From contig JAUIRK010000925.1 of assembly GCA_030549495.1 (NCBI GenBank), forward strand, positions 1,036,575 through 1,100,574: a stretch of DNA of 64,000 bases, read 5' to 3'. Source of the DNA: Nectonema munidae (lineage: Eukaryota > Nematomorpha > Nectonematoida > Nectonematidae). Below the pieces are notes generated by a model. That model had not been told where the DNA came from and did no database searches. It saw nothing but the letters and a program-made list of their open reading frames with translations. This document shows, piece after piece, positions 13,801 to 24,793 of this stretch. The position numbers and the translations under genes were made by a program. How positions within the stretch are numbered: position 1 is the first letter of the stretch; every line of letters begins with the position of its first letter.

Positions 13801-14169
13801 TTTGACAAATACGTTGCACCTAATGCAAATGTTTTAAACAAAACACCTTCACTGCTACAATCCAATGTCATCAATGATAGAACAAAAGTTTTTCAAGAAG
13901 CTAACTATGATGATGGCAATAATCACGAAGACATGAATAATGATGAAAAAAGCAACAGCCAAAAGTTGCACCAAGAAATTCGAGAATTTATAACCGTGAA
14001 TTCGCGATTACATCAACAAATTCTGGCATATGAAGACATTAATTTGGATGAAATGCATACGATGGTGAGGGTTGCACGAATCAAATGCTCTAAAAAGAGT
14101 CTCATTGCTTTCCTTGACAGATACTGCATAACTTTTCACAATCCAGCCAATGATAAACGACGCTTCTAA
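10837..14169 (+). CDS. SLX4: SLX4-like structure-specific endonuclease scaffold
   Basis: A nuclear scaffold that in animals binds SLX1, XPF-ERCC1/MEI-9 and MUS81-EME1 and directs them to Holliday junctions, crosslinks and stalled forks. The open frame extends upstream to 10747, but the ATG at 10837 starts a more typical N-terminus (MNIIDLSADDDF), and a possible acceptor (TTTTTCTAG) lies at about 10801-10809. Counting from this ATG (1,110 residues) there are two UBZ4-type zinc fingers: C122/C125/H140/C144 and C166/C169/H183/C187. A UIM-like DDDEIKMALALSMS stretch follows at about 247-260, a SAP-like helix-extended-helix at about 959-992 (TPQLTEALSIYGVRKL), and the SLX1-binding C-terminal domain at about 1041-1110 (CITFHNPA near the end). 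The middle is long, acidic and Ser-rich. I see no BTB domain. The length is close to insect MUS312-type proteins and well below vertebrate SLX4. It is a single uninterrupted exon. Confidence 0.88.
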   Translation: MNIIDLSADDDFIEDAFTSNFQKPKISSRNNILKKNLGDLIEPHDILFTKNQIGISHFEFHKKRDTRSVVSDDYIKPCNMTTTSKIDLNQFRYNKTSDFDHKENNNEDGYKSTLRYSGFVNCQICCKDITYLSLKSRKNHIDACLKHQKEVALQEYTKFSMELFRCPLCSTKTFKKKETQINHVKRCAKIQNIPSAQLIQVMRSEELRQESLLPKFNELSSRLDRIKSDNILKKPMYKKPNKISHCDDDEIKMALALSMSHEEEEKKFRCVKADQSKQYNIMGLASERLMQIIDQSEKAIESCQKKRSQLQTTFTSKFVKTSESSNFTNLIDIQANGDKFAKKSFYTHSFLAYCSQNLSLDENGYEVLQFLGDQKKEKSNHDATTSSFLLDDSIFASIPFSCASPHKLTAHSRFNKRKFLSNKKSSTYNEILKKYTRLCFQDCNYFSYSLKHFYLLNSQLPHCSLLLLPECAIKLRIDVFAQRSQLKYFQQVTDMTSLIMPVKSASLEQFEKRLSLCDKRVYDALKVFPHYSSHFFCVSDNSNLHCQVFSYCFNIANVLTRVDTRIETEESLTWTSRDTCCFLEEDRDAFWDEWLHSDSTVIRSPVFCEMSTKGISIIDPYLQNSTLSSKAFGKVASSSTGCYAEFVSAEARDFSFQNENKGPIRYSTINLISSLDESPLEVGGEENLALSTFSHSHAEGVVSFSNSFSEVEQQNGLNGVQVVDDALEVSSSSLYDINSFCNDLQMLAQEDEEFYNSFRDRAVPSYIYASSPITRRSSKTSSVRESKKHEVGLNDAKSDNEDIIVLYDSTTSLNPREMDVLSESNFSFNQDANHCQNENSKKCDCMNDSIALENSMVNSVSKNQYQESEFHHFSFQSNSSSFLLTINSASSKNPHELSLTLSCISHENEVGGDELCEGKQAENTLSTMSLSNNVKWQNTPKRRKVCTVQFTMLKNFENFNTPQLTEALSIYGVRKLAKSKMRIVLKEIFDKYVAPNANVLNKTPSLLQSNVINDRTKVFQEANYDDGNNHEDMNNDEKSNSQKLHQEIREFITVNSRLHQQILAYEDINLDEMHTMVRVARIKCSKKSLIAFLDRYCITFHNPANDKRRF

Positions 14170-16064
14170 AATTCAACTCGCATCGGAATATTTTGAAAAA
14201 TTTTATTTACAAAAAGGCAGCAAGATCTTAAAAAAATTTATTCTGTTTTTCAAATTAATAAAATTATATATTTATTCTTTAATTTGACATTTAGGATTTA
14301 GTGCTAAAAGTTATATTTTTTTAATTGCAATATAAAATGCATACTTTTTATGACGAGATTTTACATATAACTTTTTTATTTCAGGGAAAATCTTTGAATA
14401 AAGTCTATTTATGTTTTAATTTCGTTCTTATTTGATATGATAGTCAAAAAGAATTTGATCCATAATTGATTAGAACCAGAAATGTTGGTGGGAATTTTGA
14501 CAATGACTCATAAATTTGTAAGGGGGTAAATATTTTTTATAAAACTTGCCTATATGAGATACTTTTTCTGAGGAGCAGAAAGTTATCTAGATTTACAGCT
14601 TAAAATGTAGGATGGATTACAGTAACAGTTAAATTAATGTGATAGAATTCAAAAGTTAGGATAAATGCCTTGATTTTTGCCAAATATAATTTAAACATCT
14701 GATGTTTTTACACATTCCTTAAAACTTATAAGTTGATTTATATTTATTCATAAAAGTGAGTTGTGTTTTTAAAATATTTGAGCCCTTTTCCATATTATGG
14801 TAAATATAAGGTTTGCCTTTTTAACCAATCATATCAGTAACGGGGGGAGTCTGAAAAAGAATAGACCCACTTAATAAATTTATGGTAAGCAATGAATTAA
14901 ATTCTATTCTTAGAATAATTGAAGTAGCTAAAACTGGTGGCCTGAAGTCTCTCCTTTGTCGTGAGATTTCTAAAGAAAATGTTTGTAAAGCCTTACTCAC
15001 TTGATTGAGTGTAATGAAAGTGAACATTGTCTTGAAATTAGTCAAAAATTCAATAAATTAAAAAGTCGTTGTCTTCGTTTGAAATAAGCTTATTTTACAC
15101 CTATTTCAAATACAATTCCAGTTTCTTCTAATATCTCCTATGCCTCCGTGGTTACTTTGGTAAACTCAAAAGACCGAAAAACAAAAGTTATGATCCTAAG
15201 TTGAATTGTGTTATTCCTAACTTTTTTGCCGAAGACCAAAAAATTAAAAATGTTGAAAAATTAGTCAATGACTCGCTTCAACCCTCGATAAATCGTTTTG
15301 TATATCCAAATTAAAAAAAAACTAAAAACATTTCTCTTCTTATCCAAATTTCTCAAATTTTAATGCTCTTTCTTCAGAAAAGTGGTTTCCAATAATAAAT
15401 TTTTTTGCCAGCCTTCTCTTCGCGTACCTACATTCGTAATTAAGAAAATTGACAACTCTTTACGCTTAAATGAAATTAAATCAATTAATTATTATTTCTC
15501 AAAATAGTCCTTTAGATGGTGACATTATCAAAAATTTTAAAATCAAAATTTTAAACTCTAGCTGGCTGTGGTTTTTTTTATTAAAAAGCGAGAGTTCTGT
15601 AATCTTGGCATCCACTTCAAATCATCAGTAATCAGGTCTCTTTTTTACAACAAATTAATTTTTTAATTGTCGAGCTCATGATATACAACTGTGATCTTCA
15701 TATATTAGGGTGTGTTTAAGTGTAACAAATATGGACAGTATGCTAAGGAGTGTAAATCTAGACCTCGTTGTACGTTTTGTTCCTCATCTCATGCAAGTGT
15801 AATGTAAAAGATCCACTCAATTATTTTTGCAAAAGATGTTCTATAAGTAAAGGAAGGTTGAAAAAAGCAAGTGTGTATAATGGATAAAATCATGATATAA
15901 TTATAAAGGAAATCCTGTTGTGAGAATATCATATAGAAAATGTAGTATTATTTGAAGGTTTTTTTTATCAAAGCCTTTGGAGGCCGCTTGGTGATAAAGC
16001 CTATAAAAGAGTAGCTGGATTTATAGAAAGAAAACTTTCTTAGAGAAGGGCCTCTACAGGCGCC
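14170..16064. other. Downstream spacer with LINE ORF1-like debris
   Basis: Just after the SLX4 stop, AATAAA-like signals occur near 14257 and 14398. The rest is AT-rich with no intact gene. Around 15.1-15.8 kb there are short coding-like stretches, described separately, that may come from a LINE first ORF. Confidence 0.5.
15712..15807 (+). pseudogene. Possible zinc-knuckle remnant of a retroelement ORF1
   Basis: One frame reads FKCNKYGQYAKEC, then RCTFCSSSHA, resembling the cysteine-rich zinc-knuckle tail of LINE or Jockey-type ORF1 proteins. One expected histidine is Q. The stretch is only 31 codons before a stop and the flanks are disrupted, so this is a weak call. Confidence 0.35.
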
Positions 16065-16145
16065 TGTGAACGAGCTTTTTCTGGATTAAAAAGGATATAC
16101 ACTTCTTATAGAAGTTCTTGTACGCAGGAAAGAAAAGATCTTTAA
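16065..16145 (+). pseudogene. hAT transposase C-terminal (dimerisation) fragment
   Basis: A 26-codon remnant reads CERAFSGLKRIYTSYRSS and then TQERKDL. This matches the ERxFSxLKRIKTYLRSxMxQERL pattern of the hAT-family C-terminal dimerisation region. No other hAT domain or terminal repeat is visible nearby, so it is an isolated fossil fragment. Confidence 0.6.
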
Positions 16146-16584
16146 TCATCTCTTCCATGAGTGAATATACGAAAGGAAGAGATCAAAGAAGAATATTTAA
16201 ATAAAAGACTGCTATTGTAAATATTTTTATAAAAAATTAAACTCAATAGATGTCGGTTTATAATGTGCTAATTTGCATATAGGCTCAATTTACATCGCAA
16301 CGCTCATTAAGATGTAAAAATAGTCAATGAACTACTTTATATCGCTGTTATTTTTCTTAGTCTAATTAACAAAATAAGTTCTTATTAATCAAGCCCCCTT
16401 GAAATAAGCTTTGTCCCGTGTTTAAAGCCTGGCCACGGGGATGCGGTACAATACTTACTAATTTTGTTAATTGTTTATTATATCAAATAGTCTTTATTTT
16501 TTCTTTCTGAGCTGTCAAGAGAATCACGGTAGCAGTTAGGAAACACTTTTGCGATTTTTGAAGATGACTTCTTTGAGAGTTTGC

Positions 16585-19500
16585 TCAGTGCAGATAATTT
16601 GCCAATGCGTATTCTATGAGTGTTGAAAAAGCGCAGAATCCGACACATCCGAAGGCTGCTGCTTTCGGCCCAGCTCTGAGGCCTAGAAGACCACCGCAAA
16701 TTGCGCCAGCCATCGAACCATTTTTCCAATCCGACTTGGCTCTGTAGGACTCAACACTGCACTCAACACTACTGAATAGACCTCCTAAAATGGAAATAAA
16801 AATTGTAAAAACTCTGGCCCCAACAAATAGAAGGAAACTGGAATTTGAAAATTTCTACTTTCAGCAGATAATATAAATAAACGCAAAGTTTTACTTTTAT
16901 TTATTTTTCATTTTTATTACCTTAAAGCCATAATGCATCCTTATTTTCAGTTTTCAAGTTTGTTTTATCAAAAAATAATCCTCATATCAAAAGATGCTCC
17001 CATATCATCTCTATTATGATTAATATAATTGTACTTCTCATATATGACTAGCTAATAAGTCAGCCAAACTCTAGATAGTTTTCCAAACTTGGAGAAATTG
17101 CCCAGTGGTGGGAGAAATTCGAGGCAACTAAGGGGGAAATAATTACATTGTTTATTAACAATATAAAATGTTGATGGATATACTGGGAGGGAGAAAGTAT
17201 GTCTGTTGTAGATGGTGGACACTGTATCTACTAGGTTTGGTATGCTCACACCGTTATGAGAGCCAGCCGCATCTGAAATACAGAATATGACACACAGAGA
17301 AGCCGACATACATATTTAAAAATATTATTTATTTATATTTTAAATGGCATAGAAGAGAAAATTGTATTAAAATAGTTATTTGGACTAGGGTTTTGCTAAT
17401 TTGTATAGGCCTGTACACAGTGTACAGTGTACACATATCCTAATGGCAAAACTGCTTGATTTCAACTCCTTCATAATTACAAACGAATTGAATAGGAGCT
17501 ATTTTCGGGTCACTAGAGAAATCAACAAAAGACATTGTTGTGTGTAATCGCAATAGTTGCAGATTTTTAGCTCTGATGGGATATTAATGCTAAACACAGT
17601 TTTCTTTTATTTCAAACGCAAGTGCGATGACTTTCCATATGAAACATGCTGGCCCCGGTATTTGAACTGTTGGAAGAAGTAAAGTTGTTTTGAAATTTGA
17701 AGAACAAGGAGGACCTACTCGCTGTCTTCAGTTTCTTGACCAAGGAAGGATTTGTAGCACGAATGACTTATCTTGCTGTTATTTTTAAAATCCGAATGAA
17801 GTAAATAAGAAATTATAGAGACGCAGGAGCCGCGTGATTGTGCACGCTGATTCCATCAATGCTTTCATGGTAAAACGAGAACCTTGTCCTCATTTCGTTT
17901 TACAACGTGACTTTGGGAATGTGGATATTTTACTTTAACATAATAATCAAAACCCAAGGCACACAATCAACTTGGGATGAAATATGGTATACGTCGCATG
18001 CTTGCAAAGACGAACCCGGATATTGAAACTGCTGCACAAAAACATTACCTTTCATTAATCAAATTATAAAGTAGACGAACAAACAGAAGTCGTTTTAGTT
18101 GTTAAAAACGGCTCTCTATTCGCTTTACCATGTAACAGCGATATATTTCTACATTTTAAAAATAAATTCGTGTCTTTTGAGTACTCTTTTGCTCTTACGC
18201 ATGAAAGTCTCAATCTGGATGTTTGAAATGTGTGCAGAGAGAAATAACAGAAAAAGGTTTGGGAACCATTGTAGTCTAGATGCTTTAGGATGGGGAGAGA
18301 GGGGGGATAGCTGTCAACGTCCTCCTCTTATATATTTTCACGTATAAATTTGGAGATGCTCCATTACCATCAGCTGATTTATCCTCATCTGGCCCGAACC
18401 CTGACTTCTCAATTGTAAGCAAACAATTGCAAGATACAGAAACCTCTAATCCTAATTTGCCCTCTAAAAGTCAATAATTCATAGAGAATATGACCTATAA
18501 AACTGTAAAATCGCTGAACAAAATCAATTAAAGTCTAACATAGTGAACTTGAAGTCTGAAATTGTTGGTTGAAAACGAATCTAGATTTGCAACTACGGAA
18601 AATACGAGTATTTGAGGGATTCACAAAGACAACTACAAAAGCACAGTAAGGTTTAAAGCCTTGATATCTGATGCTCAAAAGCAACGTAAACAATGTCCCG
18701 AGAAAAAAGTCCTTATTGAATTACCTAGTACATCCAATGCTTCCGAACTTAGAAAGTTCATGCATACCTCATCTGGTAGACCTTCATTAGATGATACCCA
18801 TCTTCAACTTTATCAAGCAGGATAACAGATAACAGATTCGCAGAATAACAGATTTCGTTTCTAAAGCTGTTCCTGAAATATCATACTCACGTCCAATCTA
18901 CATCCCCATTTTCAGTGGAAATACGACTCAAGCACGACGTACTCCGATGCATTCGATTTCCACCACATATTAGAATTGGATCATTTTCAAGACATTGTTA
19001 AACGTGACTAAAAAATTAAGTCTGTTGCAATGATATTTTCTGATGGTGGAACTAACGAGACTCCTAGGTTTCCCAAAAGCCTTGACGCCGCCATTCAACT
19101 CATGCTCGTGACATATCAGCCTTTAATCAAGTCAAACGAAGAATGGCACCATTATTTAAAGCGTTGGCTGCTTCAATCCTTCTCTATGATTCGTTTGGTA
19201 ACCATCTTGATTCTCAAAGACGAGCAAAAACGCGTAACTTTAAAAGAGCAGACAAACTGTTGGTAGAAGTACGGAGTGAATTAGTAATAAATTACTACAC
19301 AGTGCTTTGTGATTACGTGGAGGATTGCAAGAAGGAATCAGTGCCCTAGGATGATGGTTAAATATTACCAAATCGATTTCTTCCTGCTCTAGACAAGAAG
19401 CCGCGGTCCCTCTGTTCGTTTAGCAGGCCATACCAATTTAGCAGTCTTGAAGATGATAAATGCCCAATTCGAGCATTAACAGGAAGTAAATGGGGTAACT

Positions 19501-20868
19501 ACAAGGAAGTCATCAATACATATAAAACCATCACACATCCTATAATAGAATACGGATCCACAATATGGGGCCCGGTTATATCACGATCCAATATAACAAA
19601 ATTACAAAGCATTCAATATACAGCACTACGTAGAGCAACAGGCAACACATTAGACACCAACACACAGAAACATTTAGAGTCAAAAAAGCAAACCAACAAC
19701 ACCGAGTAAATTCACGCTACTAAACCACAAAGGCACATGGAAAACACCGTATTTAAGAATAATAAAATAATTTTACATCATACTTACCAAAATAAGGAAG
19801 CATCTCTTCAATTGTCCCCACATACACACAATATTAGAACCCATTGATTTAAGGTCTAATTAATTCTATTAAAGAGTGGTAATAAATGGTGTTAACTAAT
19901 CACATGGTATTCATTGGAAGTAATCAGAATTTTGATAGTTCAAGAATATCCGACATACCACTTGCCAAAATGGAATCATAAAAAGTATATCTAATTTATC
20001 ATTCAAACTATATTTCGAAAGAATCATGGGTTTGAGGATTTTTATAGGAAATGATACTATCCTTAACTATAGTTTACAAAAGAACTATAACTTTTTTCAA
20101 TTAAAAGATTTCATTCTGAAGCTGAAAATTAACATTTCCATTGTAATTTAGATACTTACTGAAATTAAAGCATTTAAAAAAGTTAAGAAATATCAAAACT
20201 CTTTCTTAGTATTTTTCATATCAATCAATTCTTACTTAAACTTGTTGATAGAACCATAAAGACCACTTTTATAAATTGACCTCTGTTAAAAATATTTTAA
20301 TTATTTTTAACTATTTTAATTATTTTTTGGTTATTGACCTCTGGACACAACCATCAGAAGCAGCGATCCTACTAGAAAAGTGGCGAATAAAACTAGAATC
20401 ACTGCCTGACAAAGCTGAAAAACGCCTTAATCGCCTTAAGCTACCGAAATCAAGATGACAGCTCATGGAGGCAAACAACAACAACAACAACAACATAAAG
20501 ACCACTTTATTGCTTTAAAAAAGATAGCCAAAATCAACTAGCTCTTTTTATCTCTTGTTTTTGGAACATATGAAAAAATATAAACTTACGAATTATGGAA
20601 AAACTTAATGGAAAGCTCAAATGAAGTCATATGATAAAAATATAAACTTACCGATGATGGAAAAACTTTTGGCGTAGGAACAACTCTTGCGATACATGTC
20701 CTTCGCTACCTGCTTCATCGTGGGCTGTGGCATCGTTACGGGATGCGGATCAATGGCTGAGGAAAAGAGTCCCAAAGCAACTCCAGCTATGCCTCCAAAG
20801 ATGAAGGACATTACGGCTTTGGCTGGACAACTCTCAAGAACAGATTCAAGCATGACTTGTTGAGGGGG
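16585..20868 (-). CDS. TIMM22: Mitochondrial inner-membrane translocase subunit Tim22 (two exons; N-terminal exon not found)
   Basis: Tim22 is the pore subunit of the TIM22 complex, which inserts carrier proteins into the inner mitochondrial membrane. Exon A (20868-20652) encodes [18 protein letters not shown], a glycine-rich transmembrane segment ([17 protein letters not shown]) and [14 protein letters not shown]. It ends at a perfect GTAAGT donor (GT at 20651-20650). Exon B (16784-16585) follows a TTTTAG acceptor and encodes [20 protein letters not shown], two further Gly/Ala-rich membrane segments ([33 protein letters not shown]) and a TGA stop. The split glycine codon joins in frame (phase 1). 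The two cysteines that form the conserved intramolecular disulfide are present (ESC and VEC). About 138 residues are visible, against about 190 for the family; the missing N-terminus needs an upstream exon at higher coordinates, because an in-frame TAA lies just upstream of exon A. The probable acceptor is ATTAAG (AG at 20870-20869). The intron is 3,867 bp. Confidence 0.9.
19431..19709 (+). pseudogene. LINE reverse-transcriptase C-terminal fragment
   Basis: The frame reads [19 protein letters not shown], then [15 protein letters not shown] and [15 protein letters not shown]. This is the thumb/connection region downstream of the RT catalytic core in Jockey/I-type LINEs. It stops at 19707-19709. 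The catalytic part is missing. It is probably the same class of element as the 3' end at 20270-20493, with other sequence in between. Confidence 0.75.
20255..20509 (+). mobile_element. 5'-truncated LINE 3' end with (CAA)n tail and target-site duplication
   Basis: CATAAAGACCACTTT occurs at 20255-20269 and again at 20494-20508, bracketing 224 bp that end in a CAA repeat (20472-20493). This is the signature of target-primed retrotransposition with severe 5' truncation. The insert contains an 11-bp internal repeat ATTGACCTCTG (about 20276 and 20334), which may mark the 5' junction. A short frame ([16 protein letters not shown]) could be the last part of the LINE ORF. Confidence 0.75.
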
Positions 20869-21637
20869 CTTAATCACAAAATCGAAGCATTACTGATGCA
20901 TTTTCTCTGCACAAAGAAACATACTTGATAAAAGAAAAACATGATAACTCATCTAACATGAGGAAATAAACCACACAGATAAGACTTATTTTCATCAAAC
21001 AAAACAATTTTTAATGTTTTATTCATAGTTATAAGAATTTACAAATTTTCAGATAAAATTTTTCTATTACCAATAATGAATCGTCAAAATTGATGATACC
21101 AGATAATATCAATATAGAATTGACATATTCTGTATTTGAGACAATGTTTAGATTTACGATTTCTAAAACGAGTAATAAAATCATTGCAATTCAAAAAGAA
21201 AAAACATCTACTTGATAATTAAATAGTAAGAAATTACAAAGGCCGCAGGATAGAGATTTGTTTAACTTTTATACTCATACTTGAGTGACTTGTTTTTAAA
21301 AAACAAATTTATTGAATGAGATTGACAAGGTTTATCAAAGACAAGGCGTCTTTTGAGCAGTATTAAATGTTTCAAAATTGATAGAGTCCCAGTCAATCAC
21401 ACAATAATAAAGTTGTCGTAAAAATAATGTTGCCACAAAAACATTATGCATCTTAAAAGACTCCCTGCTGTGCTACTAAACGCGCTATAAAGTATATTTT
21501 GGTGTTAATGAGAGCACAATTCGATCAATTTATAGTTGTGAAAATAGAATCCGAGAAAGTCTTTCCACACGCCTGACTCATTTAAACAAAAGAAGCAATA
21601 ATCAGCTTTATTTTTGCCGATTTCAGATGCAAGAAAA
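20869..21637. other. AT-rich spacer upstream of the visible TIMM22 exon
   Basis: On the minus strand this should be TIMM22 upstream intron. I searched it by eye for the missing N-terminal exon and saw no convincing candidate. No TE is recognised. Confidence 0.4.
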
Positions 21638-22062
21638 AAAGGTGGAACTTTAGATACAAACATTATGCGCGAAATGGCAAAAAAACTCTATGAAAAGATT
21701 GCATCAGAAAACAGCCAAAGTCATTCAAGAAAGCAGAATTCTGATGAATCCCAACATTCATGAAAAGAGATGTCGACTACAATGAATAAAATTAATTTTC
21801 AAGATAGCAAGGGATGGTTTTAAGGCGTTTTCTTAAAAGATGTCATCTTCGTTTTCTGTGACTCAATGGCGAAGCGAGATCAGTTGATGCTGAAGCAACT
21901 GCAGCCTATTCTGAAAAGCTACAAGAAATAATCGAAAAAAGGATATATTGCTGAACAAGAGTTTAACGTGGATGAGACCGGCCTGTTTTGCAAAAAATGC
22001 CCTCCATAACTTACTTAATGAAAGAAGAGTTAAAGCTTCTGGTTTTGGCTTACTGTACTAAT
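21638..22062 (+). pseudogene. pogo/Tigger transposase remnant
   Basis: Several frames together show a Tigger-type transposase: a CENP-B-like DNA-binding piece (NIMREMAKKLYEKI), then GEARSVDAEATAAYSEKLQE, then FNVDETGLFCKK and TYLMKEEL. The DETGLF block contains the first catalytic aspartate region of the DDD core. Stops and at least three frameshifts interrupt it, and the rest of the catalytic domain is absent. Confidence 0.8.
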
Positions 22063-24629
22063 AAAAAAGCCGAAATCAAACAAAATTCTCTTCAATAGAA
22101 AAGCTCAGAGATCAGGTAAATTCTGTGATAAATAAAATACTAAAATAGGTTCTTTCGAACACTGATTACGAAAATAAATTTCTAGTGGAAGTAGAGCTAC
22201 CATGGTCATTATATGGCAATAAGACACCAAATAAAGTATAGGAGAATTGATGTACAGAATACACATTGATAAGAAGAATTTATTTTACATACATATATCA
22301 ATAACACACAATATATATAACACTAGAATCAGTATAAGTTTGAACAAAGATAATAAGTGATAAAAACATGCAGTATTTGGATGGCAGAAAAAAGTTTCTA
22401 GGAACCGCTTGGATTCGGTCAACCATATTGAAAATAGGAGATAAATCAATTAATTGTTGCTTCAAACAAATTTAAAGCCAAAACAATGGATGTCCTATTG
22501 AGATATATGATTCAAAGCTGTCTCGACGCAAGATAATTAAGTAACAATAAGCGCCTGAATTAATTAAATATATTATAATATATAACGCATCTACATGTTT
22601 ATTATTGAAAAATTTGATGAGAAATAAAATCTATAATTTTAAATTTTGCAAGCTTTTAGCAAACATGATCTCAGGTCCCTTAAGTAGAGATATGCTCCCC
22701 TGCTTCAAAAAGATTGAAAATAGAGTATTTAACAGGCTCCCGCGTCGGTGACAATTATAAACCATCCTTACAAAAAAAGAATCCATGCTCGTGTATTCAT
22801 GGAACGAGAATAGAAAGAGAACTAAAGTTTTGTAAGACTTCATACAACCTAAGGTTACACCAAATATCGACAGAATCTAATCACTCCAAATGCACCCGGC
22901 CCTTATTCACGAGTAAAACGATAACAGTGGACTTTCTACGCACTTTCTCGGATCATCGTCATCTAAAAAACTCAACCCCGTCTTTCTTTATTTCTTTTGA
23001 TTAGCCGGGGTGGTGTCAATGTAGGAGTTCAAAATTGACAACACCTCGGTTAACCCAGTTCGATAATGCATTTGAGCTTACTAATTTATACGCAAGGCCA
23101 CTTGCGATCTTGATTGATAAGTCGAATCATCGACCGAGAGACGTACAATCATCCACCTTGTTCCCATACTCTTTTCCCATTTTGTTCCCATAATTTATTT
23201 TTCTTGAAAATCAATCAAACCTGTCAATCAATCCCCAATATATTATAATTTCACTTTTTTTGGCTTAAAAACCAACTTTTGATGATTAATTCACGCAAAA
23301 TATTTCATCTGTCATTAAATTAGCCTTCAGAGGGAAAAAGCTAAACATTTTTTCTCAATATTTTAAAAATAAGTTTATCCATAGACAGTAGATCGAACAT
23401 GCTCAATTTGACTCAGAAAATATTTTTGTCACTCTAGAATTAAATTGGAGTTAATGTTTACTTCCGGTTAATTTGTGGTCAGATATTTTTTGTCATTTTT
23501 GAAGAATTTTCGTCGAATTTAGCAAATCGACCTTTCTTTATTTCATCATGGCGGTATTTTTAAAATGTTTATATATTTTGTTAATTCGACACTAAATTGA
23601 TTCTTATATATTTAAACACAATCGATAAAATAATTTTGTTTCTTGACATAATAATGATTTCATCCATCTCATAAATAGGGATCGAACCAAATTTATACGC
23701 AAGGCGGCCTGAGATCATGTTTGGGAAAAGGTCCAAAATTAAACTTATAAATTTTTATTTCTCATGAAATTTTTCAATAATAACCTTATAGATGAGTTAT
23801 TTATTATAATATATTTAATGATAAATAATTGATTCAACAATAAAAAATTTTATGGTTTATTTAGCTTAGAATTTAAGCAATTTCAATGTAGAGAATCTCT
23901 TTGTTGATGTAGGCTTTTTTATTAAATCATGTGTTGTAGTATCAGGTGATATGAACAGATATGATTCTGGATATTTGCTAACCAATCTTTTTTCAAAATT
24001 CATGTTCTTTATGAAATGATTCATAATCCAATATATTAAATTACAAAAAGTTTTCCAACTTTATCATCTAGAAGACTCTCCCTTTCATTACAAAAGAAAA
24101 AATCGTCAAATTGAATTCAACGCTTGATATATCTTCATTTGAGGCAATCATAACCAATTGGAAAATGGAAGTGCATTGAAAGTTTCCAAGACTAAAAGAA
24201 TTGCCTTCTTGATCACGGTATCTTTTGCGCCAAAAGAGATTTGAATGTCAATAATAGTTATTTCGTTAAGTATACCTTTGGATTGGAAACAGTAGCTTTT
24301 CCCGCTATAATGTGAAGGAGAGAAAGTTCAGAAGTCTTCTTTCAATTTGAAAAATAGTGGAGATATGCCAACTGTTTTTTATAATGATTGTATGCCTGTT
24401 AGTATGTCTAAATAGTTGCCTTATCTTTATATTGGCATACCGAAGACACAAAAAATATGTATCTCAAAGGCGAATTATTAGTTTCAAAAACAGTTTTTCA
24501 TATTTCCTTTCAAAAAATTTAGCAAAAATATTCACAAAGTATGTTATTAGCAGTAATAGTTATGTGAAGAATTCAGAGGACTTTTCTAGTAAGATTAAAA
24601 TATTCGAGCCGAGTGAACCAACCATATTT
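22063..24629. other. Gene-free interval; one less AT-rich patch and a 16-bp direct repeat
   Basis: 22.72-23.18 kb is noticeably less AT-rich than its surroundings but shows no recognisable domain on either strand. AATTTATACGCAAGGC occurs at 23083-23098 and 23690-23705, 607 bp apart, perhaps marking the ends of an old repeat. The 92-codon frame at 24357-24635 (hydrophobic N-terminus) has no family I recognise and runs into the foldback element. Confidence 0.4.
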
Positions 24630-24793
24630 GTTTGAAAATTTTCTTTACGTTGCCTCCTTTGTTGTTATAAAGCGGTAAAAACTGGGCATCATCAAAACTT
24701 CAGGCGCATTTTGAAAATTCATTATTTACAAATATTGAAGTTACTCAAAGTCACATAACAACAAAGGAGGCAACGTAAAGAAATTTTTCAAAC
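24630..24793. mobile_element. Foldback/MITE with 39-bp near-perfect inverted arms
   Basis: The arm at 24630-24668 is matched by its reverse complement at 24755-24793 with at most two mismatches; the core CTTTACGTTGCCTCCTTTGT is identical. The 86-bp loop is AT-rich. The size and structure suit a miniature inverted-repeat element or a strong RNA hairpin. I do not recognise the family and see no clear target duplication. Confidence 0.75.

Larger units (their letters stand above)
16785..20651. other. TIMM22 intron filled with TE debris
   Basis: Between the two TIMM22 exons. It holds a LINE reverse-transcriptase fragment (19431-19709) and a short LINE 3' end with target duplications (20270-20493). 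The 18.5-19.35 kb stretch has broken coding-like frames that I cannot place. A sequence near 17.94 kb reads NNQNPRHT, faintly like the QDNDPKHT block of Tc1-type transposases, but it is too short to call. Confidence 0.6.

Noticed and set aside
17930-18040. Tc1/mariner transposase fragment (NNQNPRHT)
   Set aside because: Only one short motif-like stretch is present and the following frame is not transposase-like.
18650-19350. Gag-like retrotransposon protein
   Set aside because: Broken frames look coding (for example [13 protein letters not shown]), but I cannot tie them to a known gag family with confidence.
24357-24635. Small membrane protein
   Set aside because: One hydrophobic N-terminal segment only, no family resemblance, and the end runs into a foldback element.
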